From B46-G9 sp964581175 (GTDB lineage Bacteria; Desulfobacterota; DSM-4660; Desulfatiglandales; Desulfatiglandaceae): DNA of 64,000 bases. The position numbers and the translations under genes are program-made. The stretch's first letter is position 1. Every line of letters begins with the position of its first letter. Below are positions 1 to 8,567 of this stretch, one piece after another. The DNA is taken from positions 26,814-90,813 of the forward strand of contig CAZONI010000007.1 in assembly GCA_964581175.1 (NCBI GenBank), written 5' to 3'. Under the pieces are notes generated by a model that did no database searches, was not told the DNA's origin, and worked only from the letters and a program-made list of their open reading frames with translations.

Positions 1-1906
1 GGCCTCCTGCAGTCGGAATCAGAATGCGCTTTATCGTAGGGGCCGCGTTGAGCTTGACCGTGATCAAATCACAGGGCACCAAACGAACGGTCTTATCGGT
101 TACCTCGCCGAAAATACGGTCGCGGGTAGTGGTATATCCCTTCCATCCCATAAGGACCAGGGAGGCCTTCTCCGTCACGGCGGCCTCGATGATGCCGTCA
201 TAGACATGGTGCGCAATACGGAGAGCCGAGCGGGTTTCCACCCCCTGTTCCCTGCCGTAACGGATGGCCGTTTTCAGGAGAGGCGTCTTGTGATGGACCC
301 ATCGCATTCCTTCGTGGGGGGGGAGGTTAATGGGGATGTCAACTACCCCGAGAACGATGATCTCTCCTTTATGCGCCTTCGCAAGAGGAATCGCAAGTTT
401 CATCAGCGGAATGACGTTATCCGGATTATGCAATGGGATGAGGATCCGGTAGTCATAAGAAGTCTCATTCTTCGGCTGTTGGACAGCGAGCACCTGGGGC
501 ATCTCCGCGGCCGTTGTCTTCTCAAAATACACAAAGTAGACGAAGAGCCCCACGATGATCCAGGCGATGGTTATGTACCACGCCCGTGCGTCGAAATTGA
601 ACTGCCCGATGGCCAGGATCAGGTTGAGTACAATTGCCGCTATGGGGGTAACGGGATAAAACGGTACCCGAAAACCGCCTTTCAGCTCCGGAAACTTACG
701 GCGCAGGGCAATGAGGGAAAGATTGACCAGCATAAAGGTCAACAGGAACATGACACTGGCTGCGGATCCGATAACATGAATGGGAAAGAGCACCGCCATA
801 AGAAGGATAATTACCCCGGTCACTGCAATGGCGATGTGAGGCGTCCTTCGGTGGGGATGAATCGTACTGATCGAGCGGGGAAGCATTTTGTCGCGGCTCA
901 TGGAAAACGCCACGCGGGAAGATGCCAGGATCGTGGCATTCAAGGCGGATACGGTGGAAAGCAATCCTCCGAAAATGATGAGTGCGACCCCGAAGAACGG
1001 CATAAAATTTTCCGCTGCCTTGGCAATCGCCGTTTCCTGGTAGCGCCCGAGGAACTCCCAGGATGTGCCGGAATCCGGCCGGATGGCCCCGATACAGACC
1101 ACCAGAACGAGCAGGTAAATTGAAATGGTCACAACAAGGGAAATCAACGTGGCCTTGGGAATGGTTTCCTCCGGGTTCTTGATCTCTTCGGCGACGGTCG
1201 CAATGAGGTCGTAACCTTCAAAAGCGATGAAGGTAAGCCCCATGGCCATCACAACGCCTCCGAAACCTTTCGGGAAGAAAGGCCTGAAGCTTGCCGCCGC
1301 TTCAACCGGGATGTGAAATATCTGTTTCAACCCATACAGGATGAATATGCCGAGGATAACAATCTTGGCCATGGTAATGACGTTTTCCACGCTGCCGGTC
1401 AGTGCCGTTCCCCGCATGTTGATGAGGATGAAAACAACACCTACCACCGCCGTCATAACCAGTGCCGGCGCATTATGGCCCATTGCAGAAAATACGAATT
1501 TAGAAAGTCCAGGGAAATAGTGGTGGACGAATTCCCAGAAATAACTTCCAAACCCCCGGGCGTAGAGGGCGCAGGCAATAATGTAACAAAACCACAGCAT
1601 CCACCCGGAGACGAATCCAGCCGGTCCCGGGAACGCCTTTCTGATGTATGAATATCCGCCCCCCGACCTTGGATATGCCGAAGCGAGCTCCGCGTAGCAG
1701 AGCGCGGTAAGGAGGGTAACAACACCGTTGAGAGCAAAAGCCAGCAGTGCTGCGGGGCCGGCTTCACCGGCCGCCATTCCGGTCAGCACAAAAATCCCCG
1801 CGCCGATCATCGCTCCGATCCCGATCATGGTCGCGTCGAATGTGCCTAAATCGCGGGCAAATGAGACTCCGGCGGCGTCATCAGCGTTCTTTTTCGATAC
1901 TGGCAT
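1..1906 (-). CDS. APC-family amino acid permease with C-terminal universal stress domains (partial, runs off the window edge)
   Basis: Reading the minus strand from an ATG at 1906 (preceded by GGAGCAGG) gives an open frame to base 1 with no stop, so the C-terminus lies outside the window. Residues 1 to about 455 form a polytopic membrane protein of the amino acid-polyamine-organocation family: the N-terminal helix carries the family-like IGAMIGAGIFVLTG, followed by roughly 12 hydrophobic segments. From about residue 483 a cytoplasmic USP domain begins (YRILIPLHNP) and carries the ATP-binding spacing G-2x-G-9x-G near residue 585 (GWKGYTTTRDRIFG). A second USP repeat seems to start just before the edge (IKRILIPTAGG). 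Likely role: uptake of an amino acid or related solute at the inner membrane, tuned by nucleotide binding. The substrate cannot be read from sequence. Confidence 0.88.
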   Translation of the reverse strand, partial: MPVSKKNADDAAGVSFARDLGTFDATMIGIGAMIGAGIFVLTGMAAGEAGPAALLAFALNGVVTLLTALCYAELASAYPRSGGGYSYIRKAFPGPAGFVSGWMLWFCYIIACALYARGFGSYFWEFVHHYFPGLSKFVFSAMGHNAPALVMTAVVGVVFILINMRGTALTGSVENVITMAKIVILGIFILYGLKQIFHIPVEAAASFRPFFPKGFGGVVMAMGLTFIAFEGYDLIATVAEEIKNPEETIPKATLISLVVTISIYLLVLVVCIGAIRPDSGTSWEFLGRYQETAIAKAAENFMPFFGVALIIFGGLLSTVSALNATILASSRVAFSMSRDKMLPRSISTIHPHRRTPHIAIAVTGVIILLMAVLFPIHVIGSAASVMFLLTFMLVNLSLIALRRKFPELKGGFRVPFYPVTPIAAIVLNLILAIGQFNFDARAWYITIAWIIVGLFVYFVYFEKTTAAEMPQVLAVQQPKNETSYDYRILIPLHNPDNVIPLMKLAIPLAKAHKGEIIVLGVVDIPINLPPHEGMRWVHHKTPLLKTAIRYGREQGVETRSALRIAHHVYDGIIEAAVTEKASLVLMGWKGYTTTRDRIFGEVTDKTVRLVPCDLITVKLNAAPTIKRILIPTAGG

Positions 1907-2086
1907 TTTCCTGCTCCGTCCTGTGCTCTCCGTTTAATTCCCTGTGAGCTCGGCCCGGGATAATCCGTTGCACCTTACACCAGATAAAGTCTGTCCCGCA
2001 AGTCTTGATCCCGCATGAAAGGAAAAGGCATGCTCAATGGATGAGTGTTTCAAGTATTTACGTGTTCAGCTGAAATAGAACGCATC

Positions 2087-2596
2087 TCATGGATGGGACC
2101 GGGAAGGGCCCTCTCCCAGAAGGTTCAAAAAACCATCCAGGGAAAAAGGGATGCCCCGGCCTTGTTCAAGGAGTCCTATGCCCTCCCGCCCAAAAAGAGC
2201 GGCCGTGACGCCGGGGCCGCTGCCCTTTTCGTTTTCGCAGTACGGAGTGATTATACCGCAGCTCGGGCTCCTGTCCTTCACAATGGCCAAAGAAGCACCC
2301 AGCATCCGCGCCAGTCGCAGTGCCTCATAAGCTCCTTTTCTGAATGCCCCGGTGAAAGCCCTTCCCTCTGCGTCTACGACCTGCCCCGCACCGTCCAGAA
2401 CATCCGATCCGTCTCCGTGGATTATGCTCGCCGGAGGGCGAGGGGTAGGCAGTCCTCCCAGTTGTTCCGGACAAAAAGGAATGATATGAACGGAAGCAAG
2501 AGCGGACGTGAGATCGGGGCAGAGATTGTGCCTGCCATCGTACCTGCACCGCACTCCGAGGAGGCAGGCACTGACAAGAACAGGGGTTCCTTTCAT
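2087..2596 (-). CDS. DUF523 family protein
   Basis: A 169-residue protein matching the DUF523 (YbbK-like) family. It opens with the family hallmark VSACLLGVRCRYDG, continues with CPEQLGGLPTPRPP and has the conserved KDRSPSCG, followed by a second conserved block (GVTAALFGREGI). Cysteines in these blocks suggest a metal or redox site, but no reaction is established. I chose the ATG at 2596: GAGGTG lies nine bases upstream, it falls 14 bases after the purM stop, and family members start right before this motif. A longer frame (ATG at 2641 or an upstream start at 2713) would overlap purM. It is probably co-transcribed with purM from the promoter at 3728-3757. Confidence 0.85.
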   Translation of the reverse strand: MKGTPVLVSACLLGVRCRYDGRHNLCPDLTSALASVHIIPFCPEQLGGLPTPRPPASIIHGDGSDVLDGAGQVVDAEGRAFTGAFRKGAYEALRLARMLGASLAIVKDRSPSCGIITPYCENEKGSGPGVTAALFGREGIGLLEQGRGIPFSLDGFLNLLGEGPSRSHP

Positions 2597-2609
2597 ACGA
2601 AGAAGCACC

Positions 2610-3665
2610 TCATCCGACAAACTGGACCGCCTCTTCATCATCCCCCCGGGACTCGATCCTGCCGATGTGATAGGCTGTTTCGCCCATGGCCTTGAGCCGT
2701 AAAAGAACTTCATTCGTCTCTTCTTCGCTGACGACGATTACCAGCCCCAGGCCGTTATTAAAGGTGCGCAGCATCTCCTCGTCCGAAATCTGAGCCACCT
2801 TCTGCAGAAAACAGAACACGGGCGGAACAGTCCAGGTAGAACGATCGATAATGACCTTGCAGGGTCCGGGCAGGATTCTGGGCAAATTATCCGTGAGTCC
2901 CCCGCCGGTAATATGGGAAATGCCATGAATCCGAAAATCGCGCCTCAGGTTGTTGATGGCCCTTGCGTAGATACGCGTCGGTTCCAAGAGTTCGTCTCCG
3001 AGGGTGCGTCCGAAATCAGGCACATATTCCTTCACGGACATTTTCAGACCTTCGAAAAAGATCTTGCGCACCAGAGAATACCCGTTGCTATGGAGACCGC
3101 TTGAGGCGATTCCGATCAGTTGATGGCCCACGGCAATTTCCGATCCGTCAAGCAGTTCTTCATTTTCCGCAAGCCCCACGACGAAGCCGGCCACGTCGTA
3201 CTCCCCTTCCGCGTAAAATCCCGGCATCTCGGCTGTTTCCCCGCCGATAAGAGAACATCCGGCTTCAAGGCAGCCGACCGCTATACCCTTCACAATCTCC
3301 TGGGCCACACGCAAATCCAGCTTTGCCATCGATATATAATCGAGAAAAAAGAGAGGGGTAGCGCCCTGGACCATGATATCGTTGACGCACATGGCGACCA
3401 GATCAATGCCGATGGTATCGTGTTTGTCCATCAGGAAGGCGATCTTCAGTTTGGTCCCCACACCGTCCGTGGAAGCTACAAGCACGGGATTCTTGATACG
3501 CTGGACATTCAGAGAATGGACCCCCGCAAAGCCTCCGATATCGGTTATTACCCCTGACTTGAATGTCTTAGTGACAATCGGCCTGATGAGGTCGACAAAT
3601 CGCTTTCCCGCAGCTATGTCTACCCCCGCCTCAGCGTACTGGTCGCGTCCTGAATCCCTTTTCAT
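2610..3665 (-). CDS. purM: Phosphoribosylformylglycinamidine cyclo-ligase (AIR synthetase)
   Basis: This 351-residue protein is close to the usual length of PurM. It closes the imidazole ring of FGAM to aminoimidazole ribotide using ATP, the fifth step of purine synthesis, in the cytoplasm as a dimer. Family features visible: N-terminal YAEAGVDIAAG, the GVGTKLKIA block, the AMCVNDIMVQGATPLFFLDY block, GGETAEMPGFY and SSGLHSNGYSLVRKI, and a C-terminal NNGLGLVIVV block. It is the first gene after a strong sigma-70 promoter, with the DUF523 gene directly downstream. No other purine gene is nearby, so the pathway is scattered in this genome. Confidence 0.97.
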   Translation of the reverse strand: MKRDSGRDQYAEAGVDIAAGKRFVDLIRPIVTKTFKSGVITDIGGFAGVHSLNVQRIKNPVLVASTDGVGTKLKIAFLMDKHDTIGIDLVAMCVNDIMVQGATPLFFLDYISMAKLDLRVAQEIVKGIAVGCLEAGCSLIGGETAEMPGFYAEGEYDVAGFVVGLAENEELLDGSEIAVGHQLIGIASSGLHSNGYSLVRKIFFEGLKMSVKEYVPDFGRTLGDELLEPTRIYARAINNLRRDFRIHGISHITGGGLTDNLPRILPGPCKVIIDRSTWTVPPVFCFLQKVAQISDEEMLRTFNNGLGLVIVVSEEETNEVLLRLKAMGETAYHIGRIESRGDDEEAVQFVG

Positions 3666-3727
3666 CGATTTTCCGATCCCTGAAATAGTGAGTGATTGAC
3701 CGAGGTTCCAACCTTTATAAGAGATTT

Positions 3728-3757
3728 ATTATATCGTTCGATCATTTTGATTGTCAA
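3728..3757 (-). promoter_or_regulatory. Sigma-70 promoter for purM
   Basis: On the minus strand a perfect TTGACA (3752-3757) and a perfect TATAAT (3728-3733) are separated by 18 bases, about 60 bases upstream of the purM start. The flanks are A+T-rich. Both hexamers match consensus exactly; the spacer is one base longer than ideal. Confidence 0.8.
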
Positions 3758-3809
3758 ATCTTTTCAATTTCTCCTTGTCACGGAAGAAAGTGTTTGTTAA
3801 TGAAATTCT

Positions 3810-5927
3810 ATGATTGCATGTCCCTGGCAATACCTTGAAAAGATTTTGGAATTGGGACAGCCGCTGACCTGCCTCAAAGGTGTCGGCTCCAAGCGTGCCC
3901 GCCTTCTCGCCGAGAAAGGAATCAAGAGCATCCTGGATTTGTTCTATTTTTTGCCGACAAGGTATGAGGACAGAACCCGCCTTCTGGCCATCGGCGACGC
4001 AGCCGACGGGGAACGGACATGGGTGTCCGGTACTATCGTGTCCGCGCGAGAAGACTTCTTCCCAAGGAGCCGAAAGCGTCTTTTCAGGGTCCTGATCGAA
4101 GACCCGTCCGGGCGGCTTCACCTCGTCTGGTTTCACTACCGGAAGGCACACCTGGCGTGTATGGCAAGAAAAGGGGCAACACTTCTCGCCTTCGGCCGGA
4201 TTCAGGGGAGCGGAAGTCAAAGGCAGATGATCCACCCGGAAATCATGCCCGGTATCCCGGAACAAACAAAGGACTTCCTCGCGGTCAACCCCGTCTACCC
4301 TGCGATTGATGGAGTATCCCAACACACCATGAAACTGTTGATCTCGACGGCCTTCAGACTATATGGAGATTGCCTTCCGGACCCGCTTCCCGCTGACATT
4401 CGACAATCCCGGGCCCTGCCGGAGCTCGTGCGGGCTCTCAGAGAGGTCCACATGCCTCCCGTTCAGAGTTCAGTGCGCCTGCTGAATGCCATGGAGACCC
4501 AGGGTCACCGCAGGCTCCGATTCGATCTTGCCTTCAAGACCATGCTCAACCTGTCTCTCAGGAAGAAGGCCCGCAAAGGCCGGCCGGTTAAACCGCTCAC
4601 CGTGCCTTCGGATCTGGAAAAACGGCTCCACGCGATCCTGCCCTTTACCTTGACAGGGGGGCAGCGCAATGCGTTGCGGGACATCTTGCGGGATTTCGGG
4701 ACTGGATACCCCATGAGCCGATTAATTCAGGGAGACGTTGGCTGCGGAAAAACTGTTGTTGCAGCTATTGCGGCCTACGTTGCGATCCGCAATGAAAGAC
4801 AGGTTGCCTTCATGGCTCCCACACAGGTGCTCGCCCGGCAACACTGGGCATCCTTTCGGAATCTCTCCGGTACAATGGGCTTCGAACCGGCGCTGCTCAC
4901 CAGTTCCCTGAAGGCAACGGAACGGAAAAGGATTTACGAGGAAATCCGGGAGGGCAAGGTGAATGTCATAATCGGCACTCAGGCGCTTGTCCAGGAGTCA
5001 TTGACCTTTTCCCACCTGGGCCTGGCCATCATTGATGAGCAACACCGTTTCGGTGTCAGGCAGCGTGCACTCCTTGACAGCAAGGGGAATCGTCCCCATC
5101 TGCTGGCCATGTCGGCAACCCCGATCCCCAGAACCCTCTGCATGACCTTTTACGGGGACATGGATATCTCGACTATCCGGGAATTCCCGAAGGGCCGTTT
5201 GCCGGTCGTAACCCGCCTGGTGGAGAGAAGCAGGAAAACAACCGTGTACCGGTTCCTGAAAAAACGGCTCGAAGCCGGACAGCAGGCACTGGTAATCTGT
5301 CCGGTTATCGAGGCAGTGGAAGACGAAGACCTGAAGGACGCCGTGGAAATGGCCGAGAAGCTGGAACATCTTTTCTCTCCCCTGTTTCGTGTTGCGTTGA
5401 TCCATGGACGCCTTCCTGCTCGCCAAAAAGATGCAATTATGGAAGATTTTCGAAATGGCGGTATCCATCTTCTCGTGAGCACTACGGTCGTTGAGGTGGG
5501 GATCCATGTCCCCAACGCCTCGGTGATGGTCATTGAACAGCCGGAAAGATTCGGCCTGGCACAGCTTCACCAGTTGCGCGGGAGGATCGGGCGCGGCCCC
5601 GTTCAAGGGGTGTGTCTTCTGATGCTCTCGGACCATCTCACTGAGCAGTCAAGAAAGCGGCTTGCTGTTCTGACCCGGTCGACCGACGGTTTTGAGATCG
5701 CGAGGAAAGATTTGGAACTGCGGGGACACGGGGAAATCATGGGGGTGAAACAGGCGGGGACGGGGGAATGGGACATCCTGGACGTACTCAGGGATCCTGA
5801 TCTCTTCATGGCGGCACGGGAAGAAGCAGAAAAGATCGTGAAAGAAGACCCCGGATTCATCCAGCCATCTTCCCTGCCTCTGCAGGAGATACTGGAGCCG
5901 GAATGGAAAACGCCTCTGGAAATATAG
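3810..5927 (+). CDS. recG: ATP-dependent DNA helicase RecG
   Basis: A 705-residue RecG, close to the E. coli length. It remodels stalled replication forks and branch-migrates recombination intermediates. Visible parts: N-terminal wedge with helix-hairpin-like CLKGVGSKRARLL and the FLPTRYEDRT motif; an OB-fold region at about residues 70-150; Walker A GDVGCGKT near residue 308; motif II as DEQHRFG near 408; motif III SATPIPRTL; motif V STTVVEVGIHVPNA; motif VI QLRGRIGRG; and the C-terminal helical hairpin region following LELRGHGEIMGVKQ. The start at 3810 has only a weak upstream ribosome site. It is divergent from purM with about 140 bases between the two starts and stands alone on its strand. 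Confidence 0.97.
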   Translation: MIACPWQYLEKILELGQPLTCLKGVGSKRARLLAEKGIKSILDLFYFLPTRYEDRTRLLAIGDAADGERTWVSGTIVSAREDFFPRSRKRLFRVLIEDPSGRLHLVWFHYRKAHLACMARKGATLLAFGRIQGSGSQRQMIHPEIMPGIPEQTKDFLAVNPVYPAIDGVSQHTMKLLISTAFRLYGDCLPDPLPADIRQSRALPELVRALREVHMPPVQSSVRLLNAMETQGHRRLRFDLAFKTMLNLSLRKKARKGRPVKPLTVPSDLEKRLHAILPFTLTGGQRNALRDILRDFGTGYPMSRLIQGDVGCGKTVVAAIAAYVAIRNERQVAFMAPTQVLARQHWASFRNLSGTMGFEPALLTSSLKATERKRIYEEIREGKVNVIIGTQALVQESLTFSHLGLAIIDEQHRFGVRQRALLDSKGNRPHLLAMSATPIPRTLCMTFYGDMDISTIREFPKGRLPVVTRLVERSRKTTVYRFLKKRLEAGQQALVICPVIEAVEDEDLKDAVEMAEKLEHLFSPLFRVALIHGRLPARQKDAIMEDFRNGGIHLLVSTTVVEVGIHVPNASVMVIEQPERFGLAQLHQLRGRIGRGPVQGVCLLMLSDHLTEQSRKRLAVLTRSTDGFEIARKDLELRGHGEIMGVKQAGTGEWDILDVLRDPDLFMAAREEAEKIVKEDPGFIQPSSLPLQEILEPEWKTPLEI

Positions 5928-6025
5928 ATGATTTGGTTACAACTAATCTTTTGCTTTTTTTCGGCCGGTGAGGTAAAAAATACATTTTTGTGCCCGGGAA
6001 ATTCTTCGGTTCAGGAGGATATCCC

Positions 6026-6064
6026 GTGGGTAATTGTATCGCGCTGTGCACGCAAGGAGACTGA
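6026..6064 (+). CDS. Possible 12-residue leader peptide before the aminotransferase
   Basis: A perfect AGGAGG (6013-6018) sits seven bases before a GTG that opens a 12-codon frame (MGNCIALCTQGD) ending in TGA at 6062-6064, two bases before the aminotransferase ATG. The arrangement fits translational coupling or a leader. The peptide is not rich in threonine, isoleucine or methionine, so classic amino-acid attenuation is not supported. It may be a chance frame. Confidence 0.3.
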   Translation: MGNCIALCTQGD

Positions 6065-6066
6065 TT

Positions 6067-7233
6067 ATGCAGGAATTCAGGAGAATGAGCCGGCTGCCCC
6101 CCTATGTCTTTTCGGCCGTGAACAAGATCAAGATGGAGGCCAGGAGAAACGGGGAGGATATTATCGATCTGGGCATGGGAAATCCCGACATACCTACGCC
6201 CAAACATATTGTGGACAAACTGGTGGAAGCAGCCCAGAAAGGTCAAAACCACCGGTATTCCGCTTCCATGGGCATTACCAAGCTGAGGCACGCCATCTGC
6301 GACTGGTACCGGCGCCGATTTGATGTTTTTCTGGATCCCGACGAGGAGGCTATCGTCACCATCGGGGCGAAGGAAGGGCTCGCTCACCTGGCCCTTGCTA
6401 CACTGAGTCCGGGAGATGTGGTATTCGCTCCCAATCCAACGTATCCCATTCATCCGTATTCCGTTATCATCGCAGGCGGCGACCTGCGGAGCATTCCTAT
6501 CGCCCCCGAGAGAGATTTTTTTGAGGATCTGCTCACGGCGACCAAACAGACCTGGCCCAGTCCACGTATGCTGATCATATCCTTCCCCCATAACCCCACT
6601 ACCACGGTCGTGGACAGTAGCTTTTTTGAAAAAATAGTGGACTTCTGCACCGAACACGAAATTATGGTAGTTCATGATTTTGCTTATGCCGACCTGGTTT
6701 TTGACGGGTATGAGCCGCCGAGCTTTCTCCAGGTTCCGGGGGCCAAGGAAATCGGGGTAGAACTCTTCACGCTCTCCAAGAGTTATTCCATGCCCGGCTG
6801 GCGCGTGGGTTTCTGCGTGGGAAATGCGAGGATCGTGGCCGCTTTGAGAAGAATAAAGAGCTACCTGGACTACGGAATTTTCCAACCCATTCAGATAGCC
6901 TCCATTATCGCTCTGAACGGGCCGTACAATTGCGTGGAGGAAATAGTGGGCATCTATAAAGAACGGCGTGACGTGCTCATAAACGGTCTGAGGCGCGTGG
7001 GCTGGAAGGTGCGAAAACCCAAAGGGACCATGTTTGTATGGGCGAAAATTCCAGAGCAATTCAGAGAAATGGGCTCCCTTGAATTCTCCAAGATGCTCAT
7101 TGAAAAGGCTAAAGTGGCGGTCTCTCCGGGAGTCGGTTTCGGGCAGTACGGAGATGACAGCGTCCGCTTCGCCCTGGTGGAAAATCCGCACCGCATCCGG
7201 CAGGCCATCAGGGGGATCAGGCAGATTTTCTAG
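6067..7233 (+). CDS. PLP-dependent class I/II aminotransferase, AlaC-like
   Basis: This 388-residue fold-type I aminotransferase resembles the alanine transaminase (AlaC) and LL-diaminopimelate aminotransferase branch. Features: N-terminal DLGMGNPDIPTP substrate-loop motif, GAKEGLAHLALA in the cofactor region, the NPTYPIHPYSV block, SFPHNPTTT, HDFAYADLVF with the cofactor-contacting aspartate, and the Schiff-base lysine in LSKSYSMPGWRVGF at about residue 238. The ATG at 6067 is chosen because AAGGAG lies six bases upstream; an in-frame TTG at 6034 is possible but its ribosome site is too far. It is followed 11 bases later by hom, so it probably supplies or drains the aspartate/alanine amino acid pool. 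The exact substrate pair cannot be assigned. Confidence 0.92.
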   Translation: MQEFRRMSRLPPYVFSAVNKIKMEARRNGEDIIDLGMGNPDIPTPKHIVDKLVEAAQKGQNHRYSASMGITKLRHAICDWYRRRFDVFLDPDEEAIVTIGAKEGLAHLALATLSPGDVVFAPNPTYPIHPYSVIIAGGDLRSIPIAPERDFFEDLLTATKQTWPSPRMLIISFPHNPTTTVVDSSFFEKIVDFCTEHEIMVVHDFAYADLVFDGYEPPSFLQVPGAKEIGVELFTLSKSYSMPGWRVGFCVGNARIVAALRRIKSYLDYGIFQPIQIASIIALNGPYNCVEEIVGIYKERRDVLINGLRRVGWKVRKPKGTMFVWAKIPEQFREMGSLEFSKMLIEKAKVAVSPGVGFGQYGDDSVRFALVENPHRIRQAIRGIRQIF

Positions 7234-7244
7234 GGGAGAAAAAT

Positions 7245-8567
7245 ATGGGGCAGATAAACGTGGGAATCATCGGTTTCGGAACAGTCGGCGCCGGCACCGT
7301 GGAACTCCTCCTGAAAAACGCGGAAACAATCGCCGCCCGTGTGGGGGCGCCGATTGTCATCAGGAAGATAGCCGACCTAGACGTTGAAACGGATCGAGGG
7401 ATGACTATCGATCCCGGACTTCTGACCACGGACGCGATGGACGTGATCAATGACCCGGCAATTGACGTGGTGGTAGAACTGGTGGGAGGCCTCGACAAAG
7501 CCCGGGAATTCATGCTCATGGCCATGGAGAAAGGAAAGCATGTGGTTACCGCCAACAAGGCTCTCCTTGCAGAATACGGCCGGGATATCTACGGTTCCGC
7601 CCGGAGACTCGGAGTTCACCTGGGCTTTGAAGCCAGTGTCGGCGGAGGAATACCTATTCTCGGCGCCCTGGCAGGGGGTCTGGCAGCCAATCGAATTCAG
7701 ACCATGGTTGGGATCCTCAACGGGACTTCCAACTATATCCTGACGAGGATGACCAGAGAGGGTCTTGCGTACGAAAGAGCGGTGGAGGAGGCTGTAAGAC
7801 TTGGTTTCGCGGAGGACCCGCCGACCCTGGATGTAAACGGCACCGACGCAGCCCATAAGCTGGCGATTCTCCTCTCCGTAGCCAGCGGCGTTCCCATGGA
7901 TTTCCGGAGCCTCTACCGTGAAGGAATCGAAGGGCTCAGCCCGGATGACATACAATTCGCGGGAGATTTCGGGTACCAGATCAAGCTCCTGGCCATCGCC
8001 AGGCTGGGTAACGGGTGGATCGAGGCAAGAGTGCATCCCGCCATGATCCCAAAGGACCATATCCTGGCCAACGTGAACGAGGCATACAACGCCATCTATC
8101 TGGAGGGGGACTTTGTCGGACCGAACCTCTTCTATGGTCTTGGAGCAGGGAGGCGTCCCACGGGCAGCGCCGTGGTCTCGGATATCATGGAGGTTGCACG
8201 GAAAATCCTGCAGGGCGTCGGTGGATGGGGACACTGGCTGGGACAGGACGAACCATCTTCCCATGAAATTGTGGTACGTCCCATTGATCAGCTGCACAGT
8301 ATTTATTATTTCCGGTTTTCAGCGCTCGATCGTCCCGGCGTGCTCTCAAAGATTTCGGGCATTCTCGGAGACAACGAGATCAGCGTGTCGTCGGTCATCC
8401 AGAAAGGGCGCAAGACAAGGGGGGCCGTACCCGTTGTCATGATCACCCATGAGGCCCTTGAACGCAACGTATTCAGGGCTATCTCTCTGATTGACAAACT
8501 CGACATCGTGACGGACGATACGGTCATTATCCGGGTTGAAGAGGGCTTTCCCAATGGACGAGAGTAA
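7245..8567 (+). CDS. hom: Homoserine dehydrogenase with ACT domain
   Basis: A 440-residue NAD(P)-dependent enzyme that reduces aspartate semialdehyde to homoserine, the branch point to threonine and methionine. Seen: Rossmann motif GFGTVGAGTV near residue 9, the catalytic region with KHVVTANKALLAEYG, GILNGTSNYILTRM, and a C-terminal ACT domain from about residue 355 (FSALDRPGVLSKISGIL) that normally mediates threonine feedback. The length matches the monofunctional ACT-bearing form. It lies between the aminotransferase and the ApgM-like gene, overlapping the latter by 14 bases, so the three are probably one operon. Confidence 0.97.
   Translation: MGQINVGIIGFGTVGAGTVELLLKNAETIAARVGAPIVIRKIADLDVETDRGMTIDPGLLTTDAMDVINDPAIDVVVELVGGLDKAREFMLMAMEKGKHVVTANKALLAEYGRDIYGSARRLGVHLGFEASVGGGIPILGALAGGLAANRIQTMVGILNGTSNYILTRMTREGLAYERAVEEAVRLGFAEDPPTLDVNGTDAAHKLAILLSVASGVPMDFRSLYREGIEGLSPDDIQFAGDFGYQIKLLAIARLGNGWIEARVHPAMIPKDHILANVNEAYNAIYLEGDFVGPNLFYGLGAGRRPTGSAVVSDIMEVARKILQGVGGWGHWLGQDEPSSHEIVVRPIDQLHSIYYFRFSALDRPGVLSKISGILGDNEISVSSVIQKGRKTRGAVPVVMITHEALERNVFRAISLIDKLDIVTDDTVIIRVEEGFPNGRE

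Noticed and set aside
206..1123. 305-codon open frame on the plus strand
   Set aside because: It lies wholly antisense to the permease-USP gene, which has clear family motifs; the frame itself is low in hydrophobic order and matches no family.
5857..7191. 444-codon open frame on the minus strand
   Set aside because: Antisense to the aminotransferase, whose catalytic motifs are intact; the frame reads as a shadow of G+C-rich coding DNA.
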